This document shows, piece by piece, positions 49,174 to 58,604 of a DNA stretch of 64,000 nucleotides. The stretch's first letter is position 1. Each line of letters begins with the position of its first letter. The position numbers were made by a program, and so were the translations under genes. The notes beneath the pieces are model-generated. The model had not been told where the DNA came from, did not search any database, and saw only the letters and a program-made list of their open reading frames with translations. Origin of the DNA: Candidatus Azobacteroides pseudotrichonymphae genomovar. CFP2 (lineage in GTDB: Bacteria; Bacteroidota; Bacteroidia; Bacteroidales; Azobacteroidaceae); assembly GCF_000010645.1 (NCBI RefSeq), contig NC_011565.1, positions 386,001 to 450,000 on the forward strand. Direction: 5' to 3'.

Positions 49174-50886
49174 ATGTGTGGGATAGTTGGAGTTTTTGAT
49201 TTGAAACAGCCTGTGGATAAGTTGCGTCCGCAGGTATTAGCAATGGCTAAAAAAGTTCGACATAGAGGCCCAGATTGGTCGGGAATCTATTGTGGGGAGA
49301 AAGCTATTTTAGCACATGAGAGATTGGCAGTTGTAGATCCCCAATCGGGAAGACAGCCTTTATATTCTCCAGATGATAAAGTTATTTTAGCTGTGAATGG
49401 AGAAATATATAATCATTATGATATCAGGAAACACCAGACAAATTATGAATTTAAAACAAAATCTGATTGCGAGGTAATACTTAGTTCGTATAAAGAGAAA
49501 GGTGTAGATTTTTTGGAAGATTTGAATGGTATTTTTGCTTTTGCTTTGTATGATGAAGAAAATAATTCTTATCTAATTGCTCGCGATCATATTGGGATTG
49601 TCCCTTTGTATATGGGGTGGGATCTACATGGCACATTTTATGTAGCTTCTGAATTGAAAGCGTTAGAAGGCTATTGTGCTAAGATAGAAATATTTCCTCC
49701 AGGACATTATTTTTATTCAGAACATGGGAATAAACGTTCTAAGTTTGCGAAGTGGTACAAACGAGATTGGATGGATTATGAGAGTGTAAAATGTGAGTCT
49801 TTGCTGGATGATAGGGGGGGGGATAGTTGTTTGCTTATTGATAATCTTCGTAAAGCTTTGGAAGATTCTGTAAAACGTCAATTGATGACAGATGTTCCTT
49901 ATGGCGTTTTGCTTTCGGGTGGTTTGGATTCTTCTATTGTTTCAGCAATAGCGAAGAAGTATGCTTCGAAAAGGGTTGAAAGTGGTAATAATAATGAGGA
50001 AGCGTGGTGGCCTCAATTACATTCCTTTGCTATAGGCTTGGAGGGCTCTCCTGATTTGGCTGCAGCTCAAAAAGTGGCTGATTATATCGGAACAATTCAT
50101 CACGAAGTTCATTTCACTATTCAAGAAGGATTAGATGCTGTGCGTGATGTTATTTATCACATAGAAACATATGACGTTACAACTGTTCGTGCTTCCACTC
50201 CTATGTATTTGTTAGCACGAGTTATTCGTTCGATGGGTATAAAAATGGTACTTTCGGGAGAAGGGGCTGATGAGATATTTGGAGGATATCTTTATTTTCA
50301 TAAAGCACCAAGCGCAAGGGCTTTACATGAAGAAACTGTTCGTAAGGTGGATAAATTGCATTTATATGATTGTTTACGTGCCAACAAATCGTTAGCAGCT
50401 TGGGGTGTGGAAGGGCGTGTCCCTTTTCTTGACAAAGAATTTATAGATGTAGCTATGCGATTGAACCCTGAAAATAAATTGAGTGGATTGAAAGACAGAG
50501 TAGAAAAATGGATTCTTCGTAAGGCTTTTGAAAATTTATTACCAGAGAGTGTTGCATGGCGACAAAAAGAACAGTTTTCAGATGGAGTTGGATATAATTG
50601 GATAGATAAATTGAAAGAGGTTGCTTCTTCACAAGTAACGGATAAGCAGTTTGTACACGCAGAGACACGTTTTCCTATTAATCCTCCTATGACGAAAGAA
50701 GAGTATTATTATCGTACGGTTTTTGAAGAATTTTTCCCTTCCGAATCAGCCGCGAAAACTGTACCATCTGTTCCTTCAGTAGCTTGTAGTACACCAATTG
50801 CAATTGAGTGGGACAGTTCTTTTAAAAATATAATTGACCCTTCGGGCAGGGTAATAAAAACTGTGCATAATGAGGCTTATTGTTGA
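49174..50886 (+). CDS. asnB: Asparagine synthase B (glutamine-hydrolysing)
   Basis: 570 residues. The N-terminal cysteine (MCGIVGVFDLK) is the glutaminase nucleophile; RHRGPDWSGIY and LAVVDPQSGRQPLYS follow. The PP-loop of the synthetase half is LLSGGLDSSIVSAIA, and LSGEGADEIFGGYLYF is the AMP/aspartate pocket. It lies 55 bases downstream of gltD, so glutamate and asparagine formation are probably regulated together. Confidence 0.97.
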   Translation: MCGIVGVFDLKQPVDKLRPQVLAMAKKVRHRGPDWSGIYCGEKAILAHERLAVVDPQSGRQPLYSPDDKVILAVNGEIYNHYDIRKHQTNYEFKTKSDCEVILSSYKEKGVDFLEDLNGIFAFALYDEENNSYLIARDHIGIVPLYMGWDLHGTFYVASELKALEGYCAKIEIFPPGHYFYSEHGNKRSKFAKWYKRDWMDYESVKCESLLDDRGGDSCLLIDNLRKALEDSVKRQLMTDVPYGVLLSGGLDSSIVSAIAKKYASKRVESGNNNEEAWWPQLHSFAIGLEGSPDLAAAQKVADYIGTIHHEVHFTIQEGLDAVRDVIYHIETYDVTTVRASTPMYLLARVIRSMGIKMVLSGEGADEIFGGYLYFHKAPSARALHEETVRKVDKLHLYDCLRANKSLAAWGVEGRVPFLDKEFIDVAMRLNPENKLSGLKDRVEKWILRKAFENLLPESVAWRQKEQFSDGVGYNWIDKLKEVASSQVTDKQFVHAETRFPINPPMTKEEYYYRTVFEEFFPSESAAKTVPSVPSVACSTPIAIEWDSSFKNIIDPSGRVIKTVHNEAYC

Positions 50887-51011
50887 ATATCGTTGACGCA
50901 GATTTGTTTCGAGGTCTTTTCATTAAAATTAGGCATAAGTGATTATTTTTCTTTTGAGTCAGAAAGAAATTAAAATTGATATTGTGAGGGCTAGAAGCTA
51001 CGTTTCGTATA

Positions 51012-53276
51012 TCATAAGTTTTTTAACTTCTTTATGCCATTATGTTCTCCAGCTATCCAAAGTATGTCTCCTTTTTCAAAAGGAATAGTTAGGTCAAGTT
51101 TAAGAGTGGAGGTATTGTTTCGTTCAATTCCAACTAAAAGGCAATGGTATTTTTCTTGTATTTGTGAAGAAAGAATGGTTTGTCCAATTAATTGTGAATC
51201 GGAACGAACTTCAAATTGTTGTAAAACAATATCAGTGTTTAGTTTTTCTTCGTTATCATATTGAGGGTACATTTGGGTACTTTCTTCTTCTAATTTTGTT
51301 TGGAATACTTCCATTTGTTTATCTGTGCCAAAAACAATCAAATGGTCTTTGGGATAAAGACGTTCTTGTCCGCGAGGGATATTGATTTTTTGATTTCCAC
51401 GAAGAATAATTACTACATTAACACCAAAATGTTGTCGAAAATTTAGTTCTTTTAGGGTTTTTCCAACAACGGAATAGTTGTATTCTACTTTGAAATCAGA
51501 TAAGTGTAGGTCTTGTTCCATTAGATTGTTTGTGAAATCTTTACTGATAGCTATTGTTTTTGATTCTTTATATTTCTCTTTGGCATTTAAATTATCTATA
51601 AAGCGACGCTCAAGTGTATTGGAATGTTTCTGGAGTTTTTTTGAGGTTAAAAATGTTGTTAGTATAGCTAATGTTATTATAAAAGCATTTATAGAATGTA
51701 ACTTTAGAAGTCGTATCAAAATACACATGATTAAACCCATACAAATGATGATTTGGAGTGCAGTAGTGAAAGTTAATCTTATTTTATTTTCTTCGTTTTC
51801 ATTCCAAAGTTGTATAAATTCTGGAGAATTTCTATCTCGAAAAATAATCATCCACAAAAAAGGAGAAATAAGAAGGATAGCAAGACTACTACAAAGAAGG
51901 TTTCCTTTAAATCCAGGTAAGTAATTTTGAATAATTAAATTTCCATATTTCAATAAAAAAAAAACAATGGTAAAAGCAAGAAAGAAATATATCCCTGTCG
52001 TCATTGCCATATTGTTTAATAGTTTTCGCCATAAATTTTCGTCTTTGATTAGACTACTGTCAAATAAATTTTTATTGAAATGATGTACCCATTTAGGGGG
52101 TAACTTTTCTTTTAGAAAATTGTAAGTAATAGGTGCTAATTTCATTGTGAAAGGTGTAACAAAAATTGTCACAATAGAAGTAGCTACGACTACTTGATAA
52201 AGAGACTGTTCAATAACACCCAAACTAAGTCCTAAAGATCCTATGATATAGGAAAATTCACCGATTTGAGCTAAAGAAAAACCTGTAAATACTGCTGTCT
52301 TTAAATTTTGACCGGATAGGAGAGTCCCTATTGTTGCGAACAATATTTGTCCCATAATAACAATTAAACTAACAATTCCTATCGATGTAATGTTATGTAT
52401 TCCCGTAAATGTATTTATGTTAACAAGCATACCTACTGAGACGAAAAATAACACTCCAAAAAAATTTTTGATTGGCAATAATATACGTTCTATACGTTCT
52501 CCTTCGATCGTTTCAGCGAGAATAGAACCCATGACAAATGCTCCTAAGGCCGATGAATATCCAGCTTTAGTGGCAAGAAAGACCATTCCCAAACAAAGAG
52601 CTACAGCAAGTATTAATAATACTTCATCATTGAGAAAACGTTTAGTTTTTTGTAATGTCAATGGAATAAAATAAATACCTAATACGAACCAAAATAACAA
52701 AAATGTACTTAGCTTAGTTAAGCCAAGTATTAATTCTTGCCCTTCAAATTTTCGACTAATTGCAATGGTAGAAAACAAAACCATTAATACAATAGCTATC
52801 AAATCCTCTATTACTAAAATACCCCAGACGATTTCTGTAAACTTCTTTTTGTTAAGGTGATAATCATCAAATATTTTAATGATTATCATTGTAGATGACA
52901 TACAAAGCATAGCACCAAGGAATAGGCTTGTTATATGGGACCAACCGAAACACGATCCAGCCAGATAGCCTAATCCCATCATTGATATTACAATGGTAAC
53001 AGATGCAACACTAGCACTTAGTCCAACTTTTTTCAATTTTTTGAAACTGAATTCTAGTCCTAATCCAAATAAAAGGAAAATAATACCAATATCTGCCCAT
53101 ACTTTAATATGGGTATACATTTCCTGCTTATTGTGAATAAACAGTGATAAAATGATACCCACAGTTATATAAGCTAGCACAACAGGTTGGTTCAGCCATT
53201 TGAAGAGCAAAGAAAAGATACTTGTAATTGCGAGAATAAATGCTAAATCTGTAATAAGAGGATGCAACTCTGGCAT
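51012..53276 (-). CDS. CPA2 cation:proton antiporter (KefB/RosB-like) with TrkA-C domains
   Basis: 754 residues from the ATG at 53276 (MPELHPLITDL). Residues about 5-385 are the 12- to 13-helix exchanger domain (IGIIFLLFGLGLEFSFKKL, ALGAFVMGSILAET, FSLAQIGEFSYIIGSLG). A further set of hydrophobic helices lies at about 430-560. The cytoplasmic tail has two TrkA-C-like domains (YSVVGKTLKELNFRQHFGVN and SQLIGQTILSSQIQEKYHCL) but no TrkA-N nucleotide domain. It probably exchanges K+ or Na+ for protons. It diverges from uvrB. Confidence 0.88.
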   Translation of the reverse strand: MPELHPLITDLAFILAITSIFSLLFKWLNQPVVLAYITVGIILSLFIHNKQEMYTHIKVWADIGIIFLLFGLGLEFSFKKLKKVGLSASVASVTIVISMMGLGYLAGSCFGWSHITSLFLGAMLCMSSTMIIIKIFDDYHLNKKKFTEIVWGILVIEDLIAIVLMVLFSTIAISRKFEGQELILGLTKLSTFLLFWFVLGIYFIPLTLQKTKRFLNDEVLLILAVALCLGMVFLATKAGYSSALGAFVMGSILAETIEGERIERILLPIKNFFGVLFFVSVGMLVNINTFTGIHNITSIGIVSLIVIMGQILFATIGTLLSGQNLKTAVFTGFSLAQIGEFSYIIGSLGLSLGVIEQSLYQVVVATSIVTIFVTPFTMKLAPITYNFLKEKLPPKWVHHFNKNLFDSSLIKDENLWRKLLNNMAMTTGIYFFLAFTIVFFLLKYGNLIIQNYLPGFKGNLLCSSLAILLISPFLWMIIFRDRNSPEFIQLWNENEENKIRLTFTTALQIIICMGLIMCILIRLLKLHSINAFIITLAILTTFLTSKKLQKHSNTLERRFIDNLNAKEKYKESKTIAISKDFTNNLMEQDLHLSDFKVEYNYSVVGKTLKELNFRQHFGVNVVIILRGNQKINIPRGQERLYPKDHLIVFGTDKQMEVFQTKLEEESTQMYPQYDNEEKLNTDIVLQQFEVRSDSQLIGQTILSSQIQEKYHCLLVGIERNNTSTLKLDLTIPFEKGDILWIAGEHNGIKKLKNL

Positions 53277-53434
53277 ATATTCGACTTTGATATAAAACAA
53301 ATGTATAATAAAAATGATTAAGTTAATTCTTAGAGAGTGAGTATTTCTCTACAATATAAAGATTAAGATTTTTTTGTATCTGCCATTTTTGTATATCTCC
53401 TATTAAAACATATAAAAAAGGTTCAAATAATTTT

Positions 53435-53442
53435 TAATTTTG
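53435..53442 (+). promoter_or_regulatory. Possible -7 element for uvrB
   Basis: TAATTTTG fits TAnnTTTG exactly 17 bases before the uvrB ATG; no clear upstream box, and the leader would be very short. Confidence 0.35.
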
Positions 53443-53459
53443 TAAAAATTGAAGAGTTA

Positions 53460-55478
53460 ATGAATTTTGAGCTTGTTTCTAATTTTCGCCCTGCTGGCGA
53501 CCAGCCCCAAGCTATTCATTCTTTAGTAAGTAGAGTTAAACAAGGAGTGTCTTATCAGACTTTGTTAGGAGTAACGGGGTCGGGTAAGACTTTTACGATG
53601 GCAAATGTAATTGCACAAATTGGCCATCCCGCATTAATATTGAGTCATAATAAGACACTTGCAGCACAACTTTTCAAAGACTTTAAAGAATTTTTCCCGC
53701 ATAATGCTGTTGAATATTTTGTTTCATATTATGATTTTTATCAACCAGAAGCTTATCTTCCTATCTCAAACACTTATATAGAAAAGGATTTTGGAATTAA
53801 TGCAGAAATAGAACGTATGCGAATTGCTTCTGTTTCTGCATTATTATCAGGACGGCAAGATGTAGTCATTGTTTCATCTATTTCTTGTTTGTATGGCATG
53901 GGAAATCCGGAAGATTATAGGGAAAATATTGTTTCAATTAAGCGAGGAATGACTATGCTACAAACGATTTTTTTGCGTAAACTAGTTACTGGTATGTATT
54001 CTCGTAATCAGATTGATTTTACAAATGGTCGCTTTCGGGTAATGGGAGATACAGTGGATGTGTTTCCTGCTTATAGTGATATGGCTTTGCGTGTGATTTT
54101 TTATGGAGATGAAATAGAGAAGATTTGTACTTTTAATCCTGTTAATGGACAGGTATTGGAAATATTTGAGCAATATGATATTTATCCTGCTGGTCTTTTT
54201 ACTACTACCCAAGATCGTGTAGTGGTAGCTGTACGGCAAATTGAGGCTGATTTGAATCAGCATATTTGTTTTCTTAATGGATTGGGGAAAATTCAAGAAG
54301 CTCGTCGTTTGCATGAACGTGTAAGATTTGACATAGAAATGATTAGACAATTGGGTTATTGTTCTGGGATAGAAAATTATTCTCGTTATTTTGATGGGAG
54401 ACAACAAGGGGATCGTCCTTTTTGCCTGATAGATTATTTCCCTGGGAATTTTTTAATGATTATAGACGAGAGTCACGTAACTATTCCACAAATACGAGCA
54501 ATGTATGAGGGTGATCAATCTAGAAAGATGAATTTGGTAGAGTACGGATTTCGGCTCCCAGCAGCTTTGGATAATAGGCCCCTTACGTTTGACGAATTTG
54601 AATCTATTACTCCACAAAAAATATTTATTAGTGCTACACCTGCTGAATACGAATTACGAATGTGTGAAGGTATAATAATTGAGCAAGTTGTTCGTCCTAC
54701 AGGGTTGTTGGATCCGATAATTGAAGTACGTTCAACACTTCATCAAATAGATGATTTAATGGAAGAAATTAGACAACGATTGGAGAAGAATGAACGTACT
54801 TTAGTAACTACTCTAACAAAACGTATGGCAGAGGAATTGAATTCATATTTTGTGAATTTAAATATTCAGGCAGCTTATATTCATTCGGATATAAAAGCTC
54901 TCGAACGGGTTGGAATTATAGATGAGTTTCGACGTGGTGTTTTTGATGTCTTAATTGGTGTAAATCTTTTGCGGGAGGGATTGGATTTGCCTGAAGTATC
55001 TTTGGTCGCTGTTTTGGATGCTGATAAGGAAGGTTTTTTGCGTTCTTATCGTTCTTTGACACAAATAGCTGGGCGTGCTGCACGCAATATTAATGGTAAG
55101 GTAATCTTTTATGCAGATAAAATGACCAAGAGTATGCGGAATACTATAGACGATACTAATAAACGAAGAGAAAAGCAATTACTTTATAATAAAAGAAATA
55201 GAATCATTCCAAAACAGGTACAAAAATCAGTATCAACATCTTCTTTAGTGTTACATACAAATACTAAACTAAATATTAAATTCGCATTTAATATAGAAAC
55301 AGTTTTTAAAGAGGCCTCAACAATGAGTCATATTCAGCTCGAAAAGGCTATTAACCAAATTCGTAAAATGATGTTGTTTGCTTCTAAACAATTCGAATTT
55401 TTAGAGGCTGCTCATTATCGAGATGAATTGATAAAATTGGAAAATTTAATGAAAAGCCGTTTCCCTAATAAGAAATAG
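53460..55478 (+). CDS. uvrB: Excinuclease ABC subunit B
   Basis: 672 residues, complete. Damage verification helicase of nucleotide excision repair. Walker A TLLGVTGSGKTFTMANVIA, the beta-hairpin region YYDFYQPEAYLP, motif II IIDESHVTIPQ, motif VI QIAGRAARNINGKVIFYAD. The C-terminal UVR domain that binds UvrC is present (FASKQFEFLEAAHYRDELIK). Excision repair is thus retained while restriction is lost. Confidence 0.97.
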   Translation: MNFELVSNFRPAGDQPQAIHSLVSRVKQGVSYQTLLGVTGSGKTFTMANVIAQIGHPALILSHNKTLAAQLFKDFKEFFPHNAVEYFVSYYDFYQPEAYLPISNTYIEKDFGINAEIERMRIASVSALLSGRQDVVIVSSISCLYGMGNPEDYRENIVSIKRGMTMLQTIFLRKLVTGMYSRNQIDFTNGRFRVMGDTVDVFPAYSDMALRVIFYGDEIEKICTFNPVNGQVLEIFEQYDIYPAGLFTTTQDRVVVAVRQIEADLNQHICFLNGLGKIQEARRLHERVRFDIEMIRQLGYCSGIENYSRYFDGRQQGDRPFCLIDYFPGNFLMIIDESHVTIPQIRAMYEGDQSRKMNLVEYGFRLPAALDNRPLTFDEFESITPQKIFISATPAEYELRMCEGIIIEQVVRPTGLLDPIIEVRSTLHQIDDLMEEIRQRLEKNERTLVTTLTKRMAEELNSYFVNLNIQAAYIHSDIKALERVGIIDEFRRGVFDVLIGVNLLREGLDLPEVSLVAVLDADKEGFLRSYRSLTQIAGRAARNINGKVIFYADKMTKSMRNTIDDTNKRREKQLLYNKRNRIIPKQVQKSVSTSSLVLHTNTKLNIKFAFNIETVFKEASTMSHIQLEKAINQIRKMMLFASKQFEFLEAAHYRDELIKLENLMKSRFPNKK

Positions 55479-55872
55479 ATTATTTATAATTTGATAAAAT
55501 CAAAATATAAAACAGTGAGTAATACTAATCCAATCTTTCTTGGTTAGTTCTGAATTTGATGTGTGTTTTTTGAAATGAAAAATTGTTGTAGTATGACTTT
55601 TTCTTCCTTTTTGATTTGTAGTAAATCCTAGAGCTTTGTTTTAGTGTTCTTTGTTTGAGGAATAGTAGATGCGGAGTTTCTCCAAAAATCGAGTTTCTTT
55701 TTTTTACTAAAAGAATATTTCTTCTGTGATTTCACAAGGAGAGAAAATAAATTTCTCTATGAAAATGTCAATAATTAACGTGATGAGTAATAAAATTCAT
55801 TGGGGTTTTCGCTTGGAAAAATAAAAAGTCTTTCCAAGACACAAATTTATCTATAATATTTCTCTGTCTGTT
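55479..55872. other. Gap after uvrB with hairpin at 55812-55838
   Basis: No gene recognised. CTTGGAAA (55812-55819) pairs perfectly with TTTCCAAG (55831-55838); on the minus strand it would end the transcript of the decayed lolD-like gene 35 bases upstream. A weaker TTTGAT/ATCAAA dyad lies just after uvrB. Confidence 0.5.
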
Positions 55873-56374
55873 ATTAGGCAGCATTGTTGGTTAGTTTATC
55901 CAAATCTTTGTTATGAGTTACGATTACAAAAGCTCGATTTAATTCGTTTCTCAAATAGAAAATAGAAAATAGAAAAACAAAAAACTGATGAAGTTTTTTA
56001 TTGATATTTATCGAATGCAATAATTATAAAAAGCCTATTAACTAATAGCACAAGCAAAAGTAACTTTTGTCTTTCTCCTCTACCAAGAGAAGAAAGGTTT
56101 ATGTTTAAATCTATTGGATAACTTTAAAAAATCTAATAACTCTTTGCTTTTTTATTTCCTGAATTTTTATTTCCCCAATAACCAACATTTCCGTTTTTGT
56201 AGAAAAAAATTATCAAGTCTGGTCTTTATCTAAAATTTATCATGACTTGAAGATTCCGTTTTCTTTCCGAACTACTTGTACCCACGATTGAGACAATCTC
56301 CCTCTCCTTTTCTGTAGCTTTCAACACAAAAGAAAACAATATCTAAAATAGATAGTAAAAATAGTTTTTAACAT
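55873..56374 (-). pseudogene. Decayed LolD-type ABC transporter ATPase
   Basis: Starts with AGGAGGGT and ATG 25 bases after the asd stop, on the same strand. Joined frames read VLKATEKEREIVSIVGTSSS (the Walker A strand with the loop destroyed), KELLDFLKLSNRFKHKP (the helix before the signature), a broken signature region and NRAFVIVTHNKDLDKL (the H-loop strand). Order and wording match lipoprotein-release ATPases. About 500 bases remain of an expected 650; the middle (Q-loop, Walker B) is deleted or unreadable. Confidence 0.78.
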
Positions 56375-56398
56375 ACCCTCCTATAAGCTTTTGGCGGT

Positions 56399-57418
56399 TT
56401 AATTGAGCATGAGACTAGGATTTTCTTTTATTAAATATTCCGCAATTTGTACTGCATTTAGTGCGGCGCCTTTCTTAATTTGGTCTCCTACACACCAAAA
56501 AGACAAGCCATTAGGGTTAGAAATATCTTTTCGAATACGTCCTATATAAATAGAGTCCGTATCCGATGCAAATAAGGGCATTGGGTATTTTTTGTTTTCT
56601 GGTTCATCTTGAACAACAATTCCTTCTGCCTTTTTTAAAGCATTTAGGGCTTCTTCTACTAATATTGGACGTTCAGTTTCTATCCAAATAGCTTCGGAGT
56701 GAGCTCTCAAAATAGGGACACGTACGCACATTGCACTTACATTTACATCGGAATGCATAATTTTTCTGGTTTCATCGTGCATTTTCATTTCTTCTTTTGT
56801 ATAACCATTGTCCGTAAAAATATCTATATGAGGAATTAAATTGTATGCTAATTGATAAAAAAATCTATTAACCTTTGCCTTTTTTCCATTAGCAAGTTGT
56901 TTATGTTGTTCAAGTAGTTCTTGCATGGCAGCAGCACCAGCACCAGATGCTGATTGGTACGTAGCTACATGTATTCGTTTGATATGGGAGATGTCTTCTA
57001 ATGGTTTTAAAGCTACTACCATTTGAATGGTAGAGCAATTAGGATTGGCAATGATTCCTTTTAAGCAGTTTTTTGCATCTTTTGCATTAACTTCTGGAAC
57101 AACTAAAGGAACATTGTTATCCATTCGGAATGCACTTGAATTATCTATCATTATTGTGCCATATTTGGTAATTGTTTCAGCGAACTTTATGGAGGTTTCT
57201 GCCCCAGCAGAGATAAAAGCAATATTCACATCTTTGAAAAAGTCATTGTGTTTCAATTCATGTACACTTTGAAAAGTGCTACGAAATTTATAAACATTTC
57301 CTTTGCTTCGGGATGAACCAAAAAGTATCAGTTCATCTACTGGAAAATTTCTTTCTTCTAATACACGTAGAAACTCTTGTCCCACTGCTCCGCTTACTCC
57401 GACAATGGCTATTTTCAT
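56399..57418 (-). CDS. asd: Aspartate-semialdehyde dehydrogenase
   Basis: 339 residues, full length. It reduces aspartyl phosphate, feeding lysine/diaminopimelate, threonine and methionine. NADP loop [17 protein letters not shown]; the catalytic cysteine lies in [30 protein letters not shown] and [15 protein letters not shown] are substrate blocks. It was once followed by the lolD-like gene in one transcript. Confidence 0.97.
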   Translation of the reverse strand: MKIAIVGVSGAVGQEFLRVLEERNFPVDELILFGSSRSKGNVYKFRSTFQSVHELKHNDFFKDVNIAFISAGAETSIKFAETITKYGTIMIDNSSAFRMDNNVPLVVPEVNAKDAKNCLKGIIANPNCSTIQMVVALKPLEDISHIKRIHVATYQSASGAGAAAMQELLEQHKQLANGKKAKVNRFFYQLAYNLIPHIDIFTDNGYTKEEMKMHDETRKIMHSDVNVSAMCVRVPILRAHSEAIWIETERPILVEEALNALKKAEGIVVQDEPENKKYPMPLFASDTDSIYIGRIRKDISNPNGLSFWCVGDQIKKGAALNAVQIAEYLIKENPSLMLN

Positions 57419-57577
57419 TAGTTGTCATTTAAAGTTTTGCAAACTTAGTAATAATAAACAAAAATGAGTAGTTTTCTGTACTAATTATTTTCAGAGATTA
57501 TGTCTTTAATTTGAGGGATATGTTTTGTTTGTATATCCTCTTCCTATATTGAAATATAGCTTATAGAGCGTAATTCA

Positions 57578-58564
57578 TTAGAATAAAAAATTTCTTTTGT
57601 TCTTTTTTGTAGAAAGCATCCCACAAGCAGCTGAAATATCTTCTCCTCTGGAAGAACGAATAGTACAGATAATCTTTTTAGAATTTAAGTAATTGCGAAA
57701 AGCAATCATATTTTTTAAATCGGAAGCAGGCAAAACAGTATCCTGTTGAGGATGATATTTAATCAAATTTACTCGGCAGGGAATACCTTTCAGTAGCCTG
57801 AATAGAGCCGAAGCGTGTTTTATATCATCATTTAATCTCCCGAATGTAATATATTCAAAAGAGACTCTTCGCTGGAAGCGAAAATTGTATTGTTGGATTA
57901 AACCAATAATTTTCTTTATTGGATATTTTTTTTCTATTGGTATCCACGACATACGCTCGGCATGAAAAGGAGAATGTACGCTAATAGCTAAACGTACTTT
58001 GGTTTCTTCTAAAAGCCGTTTTAATTCTGGAATAATGCCTACTGTGGAAATCGTAATTCGTTTAGGACTCCAAGCAAAACCATAATTAGCTGTCAATATT
58101 TCTAAAGATTTTAATAAAACTTCTATATTGTCTAATGGTTCGCCCATTCCCATAAAAACCAAATTGGTCAAAGAAGCACTTTCAGGAATAGAAATAATTT
58201 GGTTAATTATATCACCAGTAGTTAGTTGTCCTTCAAACCCTTGTCTCCCAGTCGTGCAGAATAGACAATGCATTTTGCAACCTATTTGAGAAGAGACGCA
58301 AAGTGTTGCTCTTGCTTTTTCAGGGATATAAACCGATTCTATAAAATGTCTATTGTTGATAGAGAATAGATATTTGATCGCTCCATCCATAGATTTTTGC
58401 TTATACAAGTATTCTTTTTTCCCTATATAGTAATGTTCATTTAATTGTTTGCGATGTAGTAATGAGATATTTGTCATTTCTTCAATAGAAGATACTCTCC
58501 TCTTGTACAACCAATTAGCAATTTGTTTGGCTGTAAACGTAGGCATATTACATTTGACAATCAA
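57578..58564 (-). CDS. rlmN: 23S rRNA/tRNA adenine-C2 methyltransferase RlmN (start uncertain)
   Basis: 328 residues from a TTG at 58564. A radical-SAM dual-specificity RNA methylase: cluster site CKMHCLFC, TTGRQGFEG, VFMGMGEPLDN, and the C-terminal resolving cysteine in RGEDISAACGML. Upstream in frame, 58606 to 58565 reads KKPLLGNTQDEL, which is the conserved RlmN N-terminus (xPLLGMTxxEL). A stop TAG lies at 58633-58631. No ATG, GTG or TTG exists between; ATT (58627, 58624) or ATC (58618) would be needed for a full-length protein. It would then overlap the end of the upstream PPIase gene. Confidence 0.9.
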   Translation of the reverse strand: MIVKCNMPTFTAKQIANWLYKRRVSSIEEMTNISLLHRKQLNEHYYIGKKEYLYKQKSMDGAIKYLFSINNRHFIESVYIPEKARATLCVSSQIGCKMHCLFCTTGRQGFEGQLTTGDIINQIISIPESASLTNLVFMGMGEPLDNIEVLLKSLEILTANYGFAWSPKRITISTVGIIPELKRLLEETKVRLAISVHSPFHAERMSWIPIEKKYPIKKIIGLIQQYNFRFQRRVSFEYITFGRLNDDIKHASALFRLLKGIPCRVNLIKYHPQQDTVLPASDLKNMIAFRNYLNSKKIICTIRSSRGEDISAACGMLSTKKNKRNFLF

Positions 58565-58604
58565 ATGTTTGAGTTCGTCTTGTGTATTTCCTAGTAAAGG
58601 TTTT

